This document shows, piece after piece, positions 45,112 to 53,457 of a DNA stretch of 64,000 nucleotides (position 1 is the stretch's first letter; the number at the start of each line of letters is the position of its first letter). Source of the stretch: Gallionella sp. GTDB taxonomy: Bacteria > Pseudomonadota > Gammaproteobacteria > Burkholderiales > Gallionellaceae. The stretch is from contig JAUYJO010000096.1 of NCBI GenBank assembly GCA_030700315.1, positions 1 through 64,000 on the forward strand, written 5' to 3'. Under the pieces are notes generated by a model, which searched no databases, was not told the DNA's origin, and saw nothing but the letters and a program-made list of their open reading frames with translations. The position numbers were made by a program, and so were the translations under genes.

Positions 45112-46950
45112 CTGTCCAAGCACGACTCGAATGAACCGATTCAGCCAGGATTCGGCATTGCCTTTGATTTGCTGCGCAAACAGCGGTTTGCAGAGGCGTC
45201 GGAGATGCTGGAGAGTTTGCTGCCGCAAGCAACAAAACAACCAGAGATATGGCACTGGCTGGGGTTTGTCCGCTGTAAACAAGGCAAGACCGGCGAAGCG
45301 CTGCTGTTGATGGAACGGGCACTCGAGGCGCAACCGGACAACACGACCTTCCTGGTCAATCTCGGCGCTCTGCTGACCTCGCTGGGCAAACCAAGTGCTG
45401 CGCTGAGCCATTTGCAGCGCGCTCTGGCGGTGCAACCCAGCTTGCCGAGCGCGCACAACAATCTGGCCAATGCCTTGCGCAGCCTGGGACAGATTGATGC
45501 CGCCGGCCGGCATTACGAGGCCGCATTGGCCTTGAAGCCCGACCTGCCCGAGGCGCACAACAACTTGGCCAACATCCGCAAGGAACAGGGAAACGTTGAC
45601 GAAGCCTTGCGCCATTATCGACAGGCGCTGGCGCTGCGCCCGGATTTTCGCGAAGCCTTCAGTAATCTGTTGGCGCTGACCCGGCTGACGGATACCCTGT
45701 CGCAAGACAATATATTCGCCTTGCACCGGCAATTTGCGAAACGTTTTGAAACGCCTCTCGTATCTGAATGGGTAGCGCCATTCAGTAGCGCTGCCCCTTC
45801 CGCCAAACTGCGCATTGGTTATGTCTCTCCCGATTGCCATCCGGCCGCAAGCTTTTTCCTGAAGCCGGTCTGGGCGCAGCATGATCGCGAGCGGTTTGAG
45901 ATTTTCGCCTATTTCGATGCGGCGCCGGAAGCGGCATTTCCATCCGATATCCTGGCCGGAATACATTGCCGGGTGCTGGCCGGATTGCCGGACGCAGAGG
46001 TTGCTTCGCTGATCCGTAAAGATCGCATCGACCTATTGATCGATATTGCCGGGCACGCCGGCAGGAGCCGCATCCTCGTCTTTGCGCGGAAGCCGGCGCC
46101 GGTGCAGATTACCTGGCTGGATTATCTGGGAACCACCGGCTTGCGGGCGATGGACTTCCGCCTGAGCGACCTCTGGGCGGATCCGGCGGGCGCCGAACGC
46201 TACCATAGCGAAGTGCTGCTGCACATGCCCGACGGCTTTTGCCAATGGTGCTATCCGGAACCCGCCGAGGCTCCTCCGGTTGGCGACTTGCCAGCCACGC
46301 GCAATGGTTTTATCACCCTGGGATCGTTCAATAATCCGATCAAGATCACCCCGGCAACGCTCAATTTGTGGAGCCGCGTGCTCGAAGCGATGCCGAATGC
46401 GCGATTACGCTGCATCGGCGTCAGTTCCGATGAGGTGCGTGAAGCCCTGCTCCACCATTTTTGCAGCCACGGACAGGAAGATCGCGTGGAAATGCTGCCT
46501 AAATTATCTTATCTGGAATTTTTGGCGGCATGCCACGATGTCGACGTGGCGCTCGACACTTTGCTGTTCAGCGGCGCAACGACAACCTGCGATGTCCTGT
46601 GGATGGGAGTGCCGGTTGTGACCTTGCCCGGCAGTATGGATACTTCTTCATCGGCCTCGCGCAGCACGGCAAGCATTCTGTCCTGCCTCGGTTTGCAACG
46701 CTTGATAGCCGATTCGCCCGATGCCTATATCGATATTGCGCACACTTTGACCAACGATCTTCCGGCCTTGGCCGATTTGCGCAAATCGCTGCGCGATAAA
46801 ATGCGCTCCTCCCCGCTGATGGATGCAAAGGGTTTTACCCGTGCGCTGGAAAGCGTTTTGCGAGTAGCGTTTTCAAGGGTGCGCGGCAACACCTTGGCCC
46901 AAACGCCAAACAGCACCGTGGGGCATCCGGCATCGGGAAACCTGCCGTGA
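45112..46950 (+). CDS. TPR / O-GlcNAc transferase-like (SPINDLY family) glycosyltransferase
   Basis: N-terminal TPRs (about residues 15-200; LGFVRCKQGKTGEALLLM, HNNLANALRSLGQIDAAG) are followed by a GT41-type catalytic region: LLIDIAGHAGRSRILVFARK, APVQITWLDYLGTTGL, ITLGSFNNPIKITPATL and FSGATTTCDVLWMGVPVVTL. Bacterial members glycosylate proteins with nucleotide sugars. Start: the only in-frame ATG-like codons after the stop at 45100 are a CTG at 45112, five bases after a perfect AGGAGG (45101-45106), and a TTG at 45169 with no binding site. CTG gives 612 residues and an N-terminus LSKHDSNEPIQPGF. Confidence 0.85.
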   Translation: MSKHDSNEPIQPGFGIAFDLLRKQRFAEASEMLESLLPQATKQPEIWHWLGFVRCKQGKTGEALLLMERALEAQPDNTTFLVNLGALLTSLGKPSAALSHLQRALAVQPSLPSAHNNLANALRSLGQIDAAGRHYEAALALKPDLPEAHNNLANIRKEQGNVDEALRHYRQALALRPDFREAFSNLLALTRLTDTLSQDNIFALHRQFAKRFETPLVSEWVAPFSSAAPSAKLRIGYVSPDCHPAASFFLKPVWAQHDRERFEIFAYFDAAPEAAFPSDILAGIHCRVLAGLPDAEVASLIRKDRIDLLIDIAGHAGRSRILVFARKPAPVQITWLDYLGTTGLRAMDFRLSDLWADPAGAERYHSEVLLHMPDGFCQWCYPEPAEAPPVGDLPATRNGFITLGSFNNPIKITPATLNLWSRVLEAMPNARLRCIGVSSDEVREALLHHFCSHGQEDRVEMLPKLSYLEFLAACHDVDVALDTLLFSGATTTCDVLWMGVPVVTLPGSMDTSSSASRSTASILSCLGLQRLIADSPDAYIDIAHTLTNDLPALADLRKSLRDKMRSSPLMDAKGFTRALESVLRVAFSRVRGNTLAQTPNSTVGHPASGNLP

Positions 46951-47066
46951 ACCCGTCGGCGCGCGAACTGCACCATGCCGGTGTTGATGCCTGTCGGCAG
47001 GGTCAATTCGAAACGGGGATCGGCTACTTCAAGGAAGCGATTCGCTTGGCGCCACAGGTTGTGTAG
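46947..47066 (+). pseudogene. 5' fragment of a TPR protein gene
   Basis: A GTG overlapping the stop of the OGT-like gene opens NPSARELHHAGVDACRQGQF, then ETGIGYFKEAIRLAP, a good first TPR, and stops at 47064-47066 where repeat sequence begins. It is probably the start of a second TPR/OGT-like gene, cut off by the element insertion. Confidence 0.6.
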
Positions 47067-47234
47067 TCCCACCCGCGAGGCAAGACGTGAGCAGTAAACA
47101 GCATGCATCCCAAAACCAAACCCCCTCCAGATCCCCCTTGTCAGGGGGAGAGCAATGCTCCTCCCCTGACAAGGGGAGGCCGGGATGGGTTTGAGCGCTA
47201 CCGATAGAATTACCACCACTTTCGAATCGCACCC
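47067..47234. repeat. palindromic element interrupting the TPR gene
   Basis: The core hairpins CCCCCTTGTCAGGGGG and CTCCCCTGACAAGGGGAG face each other, and the right end CACTTTCGAATCGCACCC resembles the inverse termini at 37326-37346 and 19408-19428. The left terminus is not clear. It separates the TPR fragment from gspE. Confidence 0.5.
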
Positions 47235-47292
47235 GTGATAAATTGCCCAAGCAAGATAACCAGTCATTTGTGGTAACATTTCAGCCATTTTA

Positions 47293-48996
47293 ATGGGGTT
47301 CAAGCAATTGACCAAACGCCTGGGGGAAATCTTGATCGAGCGCGGCAAGCTGGATGCTGCCAGCCTGGAACGTGCGCTGCGTGTTCAGGAAGCCGATCAT
47401 GGTGAGCGCATCGGCACCATTCTGATCAGAACGGGAATGGCGGCGGAGCGGGATGTCATGGAGGCGTTATCGGCCCAGTTCGACTTGCCCTTGGCAAGCG
47501 CCGCCGATTATCCGGAATTCCCGTTGCTCGAAGAACAGATATCGGTCAGATTTCTCAAACAATCGAGAGTGCTGCCGCTGCGCGAGGATGAAGGCCGACT
47601 GGTGCTGGCCATGGCGGAGCCGCAAGATGAATTTGTCATCAAGGCCTTCGGCCTGCTGACCCATCGCGCCATCGCGGTTCGCCTGGCCGCACCGTCGGAG
47701 CTGGAGTCTGCCTTCGAGCGCCTGTACGGCAGCGGTAAGTCGTCCATGGATCAGATCGTCGATGAAGCCGTCACCCGCGAGGAAGAAGTCGGCAGCGAGG
47801 ATTTGCAACAACTCAAGGACATGGCTTCCGAGGCGCCCATCATCCGCCTGGTCAGCCTGATCATCGGCCACGCGCTGGAAGCGCGCGCTTCCGACATTCA
47901 TATCGAGCCGTTCGAGAATCGCCTGATCGTGCGCTACCGCGTGGACGGTGTGATGCATGAGGTGGAATCCCCGCCGCGCCGTTTTTCCGCCGCCGTGATC
48001 TCGCGCATCAAGATCATGGCCAGCCTGGATATCGCCGAGCGCCGCCTGCCCCAGGACGGGCGTATCAAACTGCGCATCCAGGGCAAAGAAATCGATCTGC
48101 GCGTATCGACCGTGCCCACCATGCACGGCGAGAGCGTGGTGATGCGGATACTCGACAAGAGCGGCACGGCGCTGGATTTCGCGACGCTGGGCTTCGATGC
48201 GGATGTGCTGCAACGCTTTCTGGACGTGCTGATGCAGCCTCATGGCATTCTGCTGGTCACCGGACCCACCGGCTCGGGAAAGACCACCACACTGTATACC
48301 GCGCTGGACAGGCTCAATAATCCCGACCTCAAGATACTCACCGTGGAAGACCCGGTGGAATACCAGATGGAAGGCATCAACCAGATTCAGGTCAAACCGC
48401 AAATCGGCCTGACCTTCGCCAACGCCCTGCGCTCCATCGTTCGCCAGGATCCGGATGTCATCATGATCGGCGAAATCCGCGATCTGGAGACGGCGCAAAT
48501 CGCCGTGCAATCCGCGCTGACCGGCCACATGGTGCTGTCCACCCTGCACACCAACGATGCCGCGAGCACCATCAACCGCCTGCTCGACATGGGCATGGAC
48601 GACTATCTGCTGACCTCCACCGTGAACGGCATCCTGGCGCAGCGCCTGGTGCGCACCCTGTGCCTGCACTGCCGCGAGGCGCATGCGGCGCTGCCCGAGG
48701 TGGTGGAAGAAATGCAGCTCGGGCGCTTTACCCATGATAGTCCCATCATGCTTTACCGCCCGGTGGGTTGCGAGCAATGCGGCGGCACCGGCTACAAGGG
48801 TCGACTCAGTATCGTGGAACTGCTGGTGATGTCCGATGCCATCCGCAGCCTGGTGATGCGCCACGTCACGGCGGGCGAAATCCGCCAGCAGGCGATTGTG
48901 GAAGGTATGCAAACCCTGTACGAAAACGGCCTGCGCAAGGCGGTGACGGGCGTCACCACCATCGAGGAAGTCCTGCGCGTGACGCGGGAGGAATAG
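47293..48996 (+). CDS. gspE: T2SS ATPase GspE with MshEN-type N-terminus
   Basis: 567 residues. It powers the type II secretion pseudopilus. The N-terminal domain has two motifs of the MshEN c-di-GMP-binding pattern: RLGEILIERGKLDAASLERA (then LRVQ) near residue 9 and RIGTILIRTGMAAERDVMEA (then LSAQ) near 38. The ATPase has Walker A GPTGSGKTTT near 324, Asp box VEDPVEYQMEG, Walker B DPDVIMIGEIRD, His box HTNDAASTINR and zinc cysteines CLHC and CEQC. First gene of the operon; gspF starts three bases later. Confidence 0.96.
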   Translation: MGFKQLTKRLGEILIERGKLDAASLERALRVQEADHGERIGTILIRTGMAAERDVMEALSAQFDLPLASAADYPEFPLLEEQISVRFLKQSRVLPLREDEGRLVLAMAEPQDEFVIKAFGLLTHRAIAVRLAAPSELESAFERLYGSGKSSMDQIVDEAVTREEEVGSEDLQQLKDMASEAPIIRLVSLIIGHALEARASDIHIEPFENRLIVRYRVDGVMHEVESPPRRFSAAVISRIKIMASLDIAERRLPQDGRIKLRIQGKEIDLRVSTVPTMHGESVVMRILDKSGTALDFATLGFDADVLQRFLDVLMQPHGILLVTGPTGSGKTTTLYTALDRLNNPDLKILTVEDPVEYQMEGINQIQVKPQIGLTFANALRSIVRQDPDVIMIGEIRDLETAQIAVQSALTGHMVLSTLHTNDAASTINRLLDMGMDDYLLTSTVNGILAQRLVRTLCLHCREAHAALPEVVEEMQLGRFTHDSPIMLYRPVGCEQCGGTGYKGRLSIVELLVMSDAIRSLVMRHVTAGEIRQQAIVEGMQTLYENGLRKAVTGVTTIEEVLRVTREE

Positions 48997-48998
48997 GC

Positions 48999-50219
48999 TT
49001 GCCACTATATCGCTACAAGGCGGTTGCGCCGACCGGAGATGCGCAGGAAGGCGAGATGGAAGGCATCGCCCAGTCGGTCGTGGTGGAACGCCTCCAGGGC
49101 ATGGGGCTAATCCCGATCCGGGTCGAGGAAGCGGCCCCAAGCAACGGCGACGGCAGCGCCGGGAAAAGCCTGTTCCGCAAAAAAGGAATCTCCCAGGCGG
49201 ACATCGCCATTTTCACCCAGGAAATCGCCACCCTGCTGCGCGCCGGCCTGCCGCTGGATCGCTCGCTGGGCATCCTGATCGGCATGTCCGCCAATCCGCA
49301 GGTGCTGCAACTGTTGACCCAGGTGCGCGAGGATGTGCGCGGCGGCGCCGCGTTGTCGGCGGCGATGGAGGCGCAGACCGGCGTGTTTTCGCGCTTTTAC
49401 CTGAACATGATCCGCGCCGGCGAGGCGGGCGGCGCGCTGGACGTGGTGCTGCAGCGTCTCAGCGAATTCATGGAACGCTCGAAGGAACTCAGGGAAACCG
49501 TCAAGTCGGCCCTCATTTATCCGACGATTCTGGTCGGCGTGGCGGTGCTTTCGGTTGCGGTTCTGCTGGTCTGGGTGGTGCCGCAATTCACCCAGATGTT
49601 CGAGGAATCCGGCAAGGCGTTGCCGCTGCCCACCCAGATTGTCATTGCCGCCGGCGATACGGTGCAGCATTACTGGTGGGCCATTATTCTGGGTGGGATT
49701 GGAATTTATTCCTGGTTTTCGCGTCAACTGCAGCAACCGGAAACACGCTACAAGTGGGATAAGCGTTTTCTCGCGCTGCCGCTGGTGGGTGATCTGGTGG
49801 CGAAGCTGGAAGTGGCGCGCTTTGCCCGCACCCTCGGCACCTTGATCGGTAACGGTGTGACCCTGCTAACCGCACTTTCCATCACCCGGGAAACCTTGAA
49901 CAACGCGGTGATGGCAGAGGGGCTGGACACCGTTTCCACCCAGCTCAAGGAGGGGCAGGGCCTGGGCAAACCGCTCATGGAAACCGGCCTGTTCCCCAAA
50001 CTGGCAGTGCATATGGTGATGGTGGGCGAAGAAACCGGCAAGCTGCAGGAAATGCTGATCCGCATCGCCGACGTTTATGACCGCGAGGTGCAGAACGCCG
50101 TCAAACGCATGCTGGCACTCATGGAACCGGCGCTGATCCTGGGCTTGGGGCTGGTGATCGGCGGCATCATCATGTCGGTGCTGGTGGCGATACTGAGCGT
50201 GAACGATCTGGCGATGTAA
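48999..50219 (+). CDS. gspF: T2SS inner-membrane platform protein GspF
   Basis: TTG start at 48999 with GGGAGG seven bases upstream; the longer frame from 48768 only shadows gspE. 406 residues: LPLYRYKAVAPTGDAQEG, then two GspF repeats, FTQEIATLLRAGLPLDRSL and FARTLGTLIGNGVTLLTAL, each followed by membrane segments (LIYPTILVGVAVLSVAVLLV and a C-terminal LILGLGLVIGGIIMSVLVAI). It couples GspE to the pseudopilus. Confidence 0.95.
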   Translation: MPLYRYKAVAPTGDAQEGEMEGIAQSVVVERLQGMGLIPIRVEEAAPSNGDGSAGKSLFRKKGISQADIAIFTQEIATLLRAGLPLDRSLGILIGMSANPQVLQLLTQVREDVRGGAALSAAMEAQTGVFSRFYLNMIRAGEAGGALDVVLQRLSEFMERSKELRETVKSALIYPTILVGVAVLSVAVLLVWVVPQFTQMFEESGKALPLPTQIVIAAGDTVQHYWWAIILGGIGIYSWFSRQLQQPETRYKWDKRFLALPLVGDLVAKLEVARFARTLGTLIGNGVTLLTALSITRETLNNAVMAEGLDTVSTQLKEGQGLGKPLMETGLFPKLAVHMVMVGEETGKLQEMLIRIADVYDREVQNAVKRMLALMEPALILGLGLVIGGIIMSVLVAILSVNDLAM

Positions 50220-50249
50220 TTTTATTGGTGATTGCTCAGGTGTGGCTGT

Positions 50250-50375
50250 TTTTCTCCTTCCCCCTTGCAGGTGGAAGGCTGGGATGGGGGTAGAAAGGTG
50301 GGGTATAAAAGACACTTTGCGATGATTCCACCCTTCCACCCCCATCCTAACCTTCCCCCTTCCAGGGAGAAGGGA
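50250..50375. repeat. palindromic repeat splitting gspF from gspG
   Basis: CCCCCTTGCAGGTGGAAGGC, then GGATGGGGGTAGAAAGGTGG has a matching inverse, CCACCCTTCCACCCCCATCC, then TAACCTTCCCCCTTCC. The arms are about 40 bases long with a loop of about 30. It makes the only large spacer (about 230 bases) in an otherwise tightly packed operon and may lower read-through or provide an mRNA processing point. Confidence 0.6.
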
Positions 50376-50452
50376 CTGGCGTTGTGGCTATTTTCAAGCA
50401 TACGACGTTGGCCTGAGCAGTTACAATTTTTGAAATTTTTGGAGAAGGTTAG

Positions 50453-50884
50453 ATGATGAAACGCAAATATTCGGGCAAGCCACAACAAGGCTTTACTCTG
50501 ATCGAACTGCTGGTGGTGCTGGTAATTCTGGGGCTGCTGGCGAGCATCGCGGGACCCAAGGTGATGAATTACCTCGGCGGCGCGAAATCCGATTCCGCCA
50601 AATTGCAGGTCGAAGAATTCGGCGCCAGCCTCGACCTGTTCAAACTCGAAACCGGACGTTATCCAACTTCGCAGGAAGGCCTGCAGGCCCTGGTGCAGGC
50701 ACCTTCTGGATTAACCGGCTGGAACGGCCCCTATCTGAAGAAAAAAGCCGTGCCCAAGGATCCCTGGGGCAACGAGTACCGCTATGTTTCGCCGGGCCAG
50801 CATGGCCCCTATGACCTGAGTTCTCTCGGCGCGGATAACCGGGACGGCGGTGACGGCGAAAACAAGGATCTGACCAGCTGGTAA
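50453..50884 (+). CDS. gspG: T2SS major pseudopilin GspG
   Basis: 143 residues. Leader MMKRKYSGKPQQG, then FTLIELLVVLVILGLLASIAG with E5. The GspG body has the Ca-binding style C-terminus: YPTSQEGLQALVQAP, GPYLKKKAVPKDPWGNEYRY and GPYDLSSLGADNRDGG. Main subunit of the pseudopilus. The stop overlaps the gspH ATG by one base. Confidence 0.96.
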   Translation: MMKRKYSGKPQQGFTLIELLVVLVILGLLASIAGPKVMNYLGGAKSDSAKLQVEEFGASLDLFKLETGRYPTSQEGLQALVQAPSGLTGWNGPYLKKKAVPKDPWGNEYRYVSPGQHGPYDLSSLGADNRDGGDGENKDLTSW

Positions 50885-51333
50885 TGCCTCCGGCCTATAC
50901 ACAGCGGGGCTTTACCCTGATAGAAATGCTGGTGGTGATGACCATCATGGTGCTCGCCTATGCCATGACGGCGCCGATGATCTCCGCCGGTGTATCCGGC
51001 GCGGAACTCAAGGCCGCCGCGCGTCAGGTTGCCGCCGGGCTACGCAAGGCGCGCAGCGAAGCGGTCGCGCACAAAAATGAAGTTGCCTTGACCGTGGATG
51101 TCGAGCAACGCCGGTTCGATCTGAGCGGCGACACGCGAGTTTACCGTTTACCGGAAAAAATTGAAGTCAGCCTGTTCACGGCTCAGTCCGAGCTGAAGGA
51201 TGCCAAAACCGGCGCTATCCGTTTTTACCCCGACGGCAGCTCTACCGGCGGCCGGGTGACGCTTTCCCTGGGCGAGCGCAAATACCTGGTGGATGTGGAC
51301 TGGATGACCGGGCGGGTCAAGATACTGGACTGA
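50884..51333 (+). CDS. gspH: T2SS minor pseudopilin GspH
   Basis: 149 residues. Leader MPPAYTQRG, then FTLIEMLVVMTIMVLAYAM, with ARQVAAGLRKARSEAVAHKN, typical of GspH. C-terminal strands end KYLVDVDWMTGRVKIL. A minor pseudopilin near the tip. Overlaps both neighbours by one base. Confidence 0.92.
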   Translation: MPPAYTQRGFTLIEMLVVMTIMVLAYAMTAPMISAGVSGAELKAAARQVAAGLRKARSEAVAHKNEVALTVDVEQRRFDLSGDTRVYRLPEKIEVSLFTAQSELKDAKTGAIRFYPDGSSTGGRVTLSLGERKYLVDVDWMTGRVKILD

Positions 51334-51770
51334 TGATGAAACGCGCATCCGCAGGTTTTTCCTTGCTTGAATTACTGGTGGCTTTTGTGATTCTGGCGCT
51401 GACCCTGAGCGTCATGATGCGGATTTTTTCCGGCGGCCTGCGCAACGTCGGCTTGGCGGATGACTATAGCCGCGCGACATTGCTGGCAGAATCCCGGCTG
51501 GCCGAACTGGGTGTGCAGCCTGTCGAGGGTGAGGCGCAAGGCGAATTCGATCAGAAATTCCGCTGGCACAGCACCATACGCCCATGGGCCGATGATGCCG
51601 ATGCGCAGGGCCCAGAAGCACAACCAATGGGAGCGCAACTCATGGAAGCGCAACCCCTGCCGGTCAGGCTGATGGAAATCGAAGTCAGGGTTGCGTGGGG
51701 GGAGCCGGGCGGCAAGTCGCGGGAAGTCGGCCTGAGCACGCTGCAACTGGCGTCCGCACCCGCGCCATGA
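51333..51770 (+). CDS. gspI: T2SS minor pseudopilin GspI
   Basis: 145 residues. MMKRASAGFSLLELLVAFVI with E5, then ARATLLAESRLAELG-like DYSRATLLAESRLAELG, a GspI hallmark. Near residues 90-105 an AQPMGAQLMEAQPLPV stretch looks like a short internal duplication. It nucleates the tip complex with GspJ and GspK. The gspJ ATG overlaps its stop. Confidence 0.92.
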   Translation: MMKRASAGFSLLELLVAFVILALTLSVMMRIFSGGLRNVGLADDYSRATLLAESRLAELGVQPVEGEAQGEFDQKFRWHSTIRPWADDADAQGPEAQPMGAQLMEAQPLPVRLMEIEVRVAWGEPGGKSREVGLSTLQLASAPAP

Positions 51771-52426
51771 GCATGGGAGCCGCACGTCAAAATGGCTTCA
51801 CCCTGCTGGAGTTGCTGATCGGCATGGTGTTGCTTGGCATGATGCTCACGCTGCTGTTTGGCGGTTTGCGCCTCGGGTCGAGAAGCTGGGACAGCGGCGA
51901 GCAGCGTGCCGATGAGACAGCCCAGTTGCGCGCCATTCAGGGTTTTATACGGCGCGAACTCGGCCAGGCACTACCCCTGCGCTGGAAGAAAGAGGTCGAT
52001 ACCCGGCTGGCCTTTGAAGGGACATCTGACACCCTGAAATTTGTGGCACCCCTGCCGGCACAGGTCAGCGTGGGCGGGCTTTATTTGCTCGGGCTGGAAC
52101 TGGAAAATGCTGATGAGGGACAACGCCTGATCATGAAGCGCGCGCTGACCGAGGCTGCGACCCAGGATTTTTCCGGCCTTGAGCAGGGTGAGAAATCGGT
52201 GCTGGTCGACCATGTCGAAAATATGACTATTTCCTACTTTGGTTCGGCAACGGCGCAAGGCGCACCGGATTGGCAGGACAAATGGGATGACCCGCAACGC
52301 CTGCCCTTGCTGGTGCGCATTCAGGTAGAATCAAGCGTTGGGCGCGGCTGGCCCGATCTGGTGATACCCGTGATAATGGAAAAAGGGTGTACTTGGGATT
52401 CCTTTCACAAGCGCTGCGTGAACTGA
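51767..52426 (+). CDS. gspJ: T2SS minor pseudopilin GspJ
   Basis: The start ATG at 51767 overlaps the gspI stop; the longer frame from 51695 is a shadow. 219 residues: MSMGAARQNGFTLLELLIGM, then LRLGSRSWDSGEQRADETAQ, the GspJ signature, and IQGFIRRELGQALPL. Ends in the C-terminal VIMEKGCTWDSFHKRCVN. Part of the pseudopilus tip. Confidence 0.93.
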   Translation: MSMGAARQNGFTLLELLIGMVLLGMMLTLLFGGLRLGSRSWDSGEQRADETAQLRAIQGFIRRELGQALPLRWKKEVDTRLAFEGTSDTLKFVAPLPAQVSVGGLYLLGLELENADEGQRLIMKRALTEAATQDFSGLEQGEKSVLVDHVENMTISYFGSATAQGAPDWQDKWDDPQRLPLLVRIQVESSVGRGWPDLVIPVIMEKGCTWDSFHKRCVN

Positions 52427-52451
52427 CGGACATGGCAAATGCCGCACTTGA

Positions 52452-52545
52452 TGATGAAATCCACTATGCCCGTTTCCCCCATCCCAACCTTCCCCCGCCA
52501 GCGAGGGAAGGGGCAAACGAATCGCTGCGCGAGTTTCGCGGTAAA
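52452..52545. repeat. element copy (inverse orientation) before gspK
   Basis: The reverse complement runs from GAAACTCGCGCAGCGATTCG through TTTGCCCCTTCCCTCGC to GAAACGGGCATAGTGGATTT, then CATCATC. It matches the elements at 56181-56480 closely. It lies between gspJ and the GspK leader, in frame with gspK from 52439. Confidence 0.75.
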
Positions 52546-52546
52546 G

Positions 52547-53452
52547 ATGCGGCCGAAAAATGAGCGGGGCATCGCCCTGGTGATCGTGCTGTGGTCGGTG
52601 CTGCTGCTGACCGTGATCGCGGGAAATTTCGTTTTTGCCATGCGCACCGAAACCCTGGTGGCGCGCAATGCGGTATCGGCGGCACAGGCGGAAGCCGTGG
52701 CCAACGGCGCGGTGCACCGGGCGCTGTATGAAACCTACAAGCCGGCGGCGAATGCCGACACCTGGAAGACGGACGGAAGAGAGCGGCAATGGGAACGAAA
52801 TGGCGCAAAAATTAGAGTCGTGATGATGGATGAATCCGGTAAAATTGATATCAATGCAGGCTCAGATGATCTGCTCAGAGGTTTGCTCCTGTCCGTCGGC
52901 GTGGATGCTGAAAAGTCCGAACAACTGCTCGATGCCATCCTCGACTGGCGCGACGCGGATACGCTACCGCGCCCAAAGGGCGCGGAAAGCGAGGCCTACC
53001 GGGCGAGTGGCCTGAAATATGAACCTGCCAACGCCCCCTTCGATGCGGTGGAACAATTGCAACAAGTGCTGGGAATGTCCCATGATATTTATTTACGCGT
53101 CGCCCCCCTCCTCACTGTCCACTCCAGGCAGCCCGGCATCAACACGCTGGTTGCGCCGAGAGCCGTGCTGATGGCCATTCCCGGCGCGGACCCCGCCCAA
53201 GTGGACGCTTACCTTGAACAGCGCAAGCAAAGCTTGGCCGATGGCCAGATACCGTCGCCTTTTCCAGCCGGAGCTGCCTTTACCTCTGCCGCGATAAATT
53301 CCGTAATCAACGTCCGCGCCGAGGCGCGCATGGCGGACGGAGCCGTCTTCGTGCGCGAGGCGGTGGTACGCCGGAGCGGAGAAGCGAAACGCCCGGTCGC
53401 GTTTCTGGCATGGAAAGAAGGGCGTCCCGCGCCTGCCGCCGAGGTCCGATAA
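52547..53452 (+). CDS. gspK: T2SS minor pseudopilin GspK
   Basis: 301 residues from ATG 52547: leader MRPKNERG, then IALVIVLWSVLLLTVIAGNF, lacking E5 as GspK normally does. VMMDESGKIDINAG and LLDAILDWRDADTLPRPKGA are family motifs, with the acidic Ca-binding region. A start at 52439 would add 36 residues translated from a repeat element, giving an unusual leader, so it is less likely. No strong binding site precedes 52547. The tip-most pseudopilin. Confidence 0.9.
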   Translation: MRPKNERGIALVIVLWSVLLLTVIAGNFVFAMRTETLVARNAVSAAQAEAVANGAVHRALYETYKPAANADTWKTDGRERQWERNGAKIRVVMMDESGKIDINAGSDDLLRGLLLSVGVDAEKSEQLLDAILDWRDADTLPRPKGAESEAYRASGLKYEPANAPFDAVEQLQQVLGMSHDIYLRVAPLLTVHSRQPGINTLVAPRAVLMAIPGADPAQVDAYLEQRKQSLADGQIPSPFPAGAAFTSAAINSVINVRAEARMADGAVFVREAVVRRSGEAKRPVAFLAWKEGRPAPAAEVR

Positions 53453-53457
53453 ATCAA

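Noticed and set aside
47467..49140. 557-codon minus-strand open frame opposite gspE
   Set aside because: Same shadow effect; similar antisense frames occur opposite every GspE-type gene in the window.
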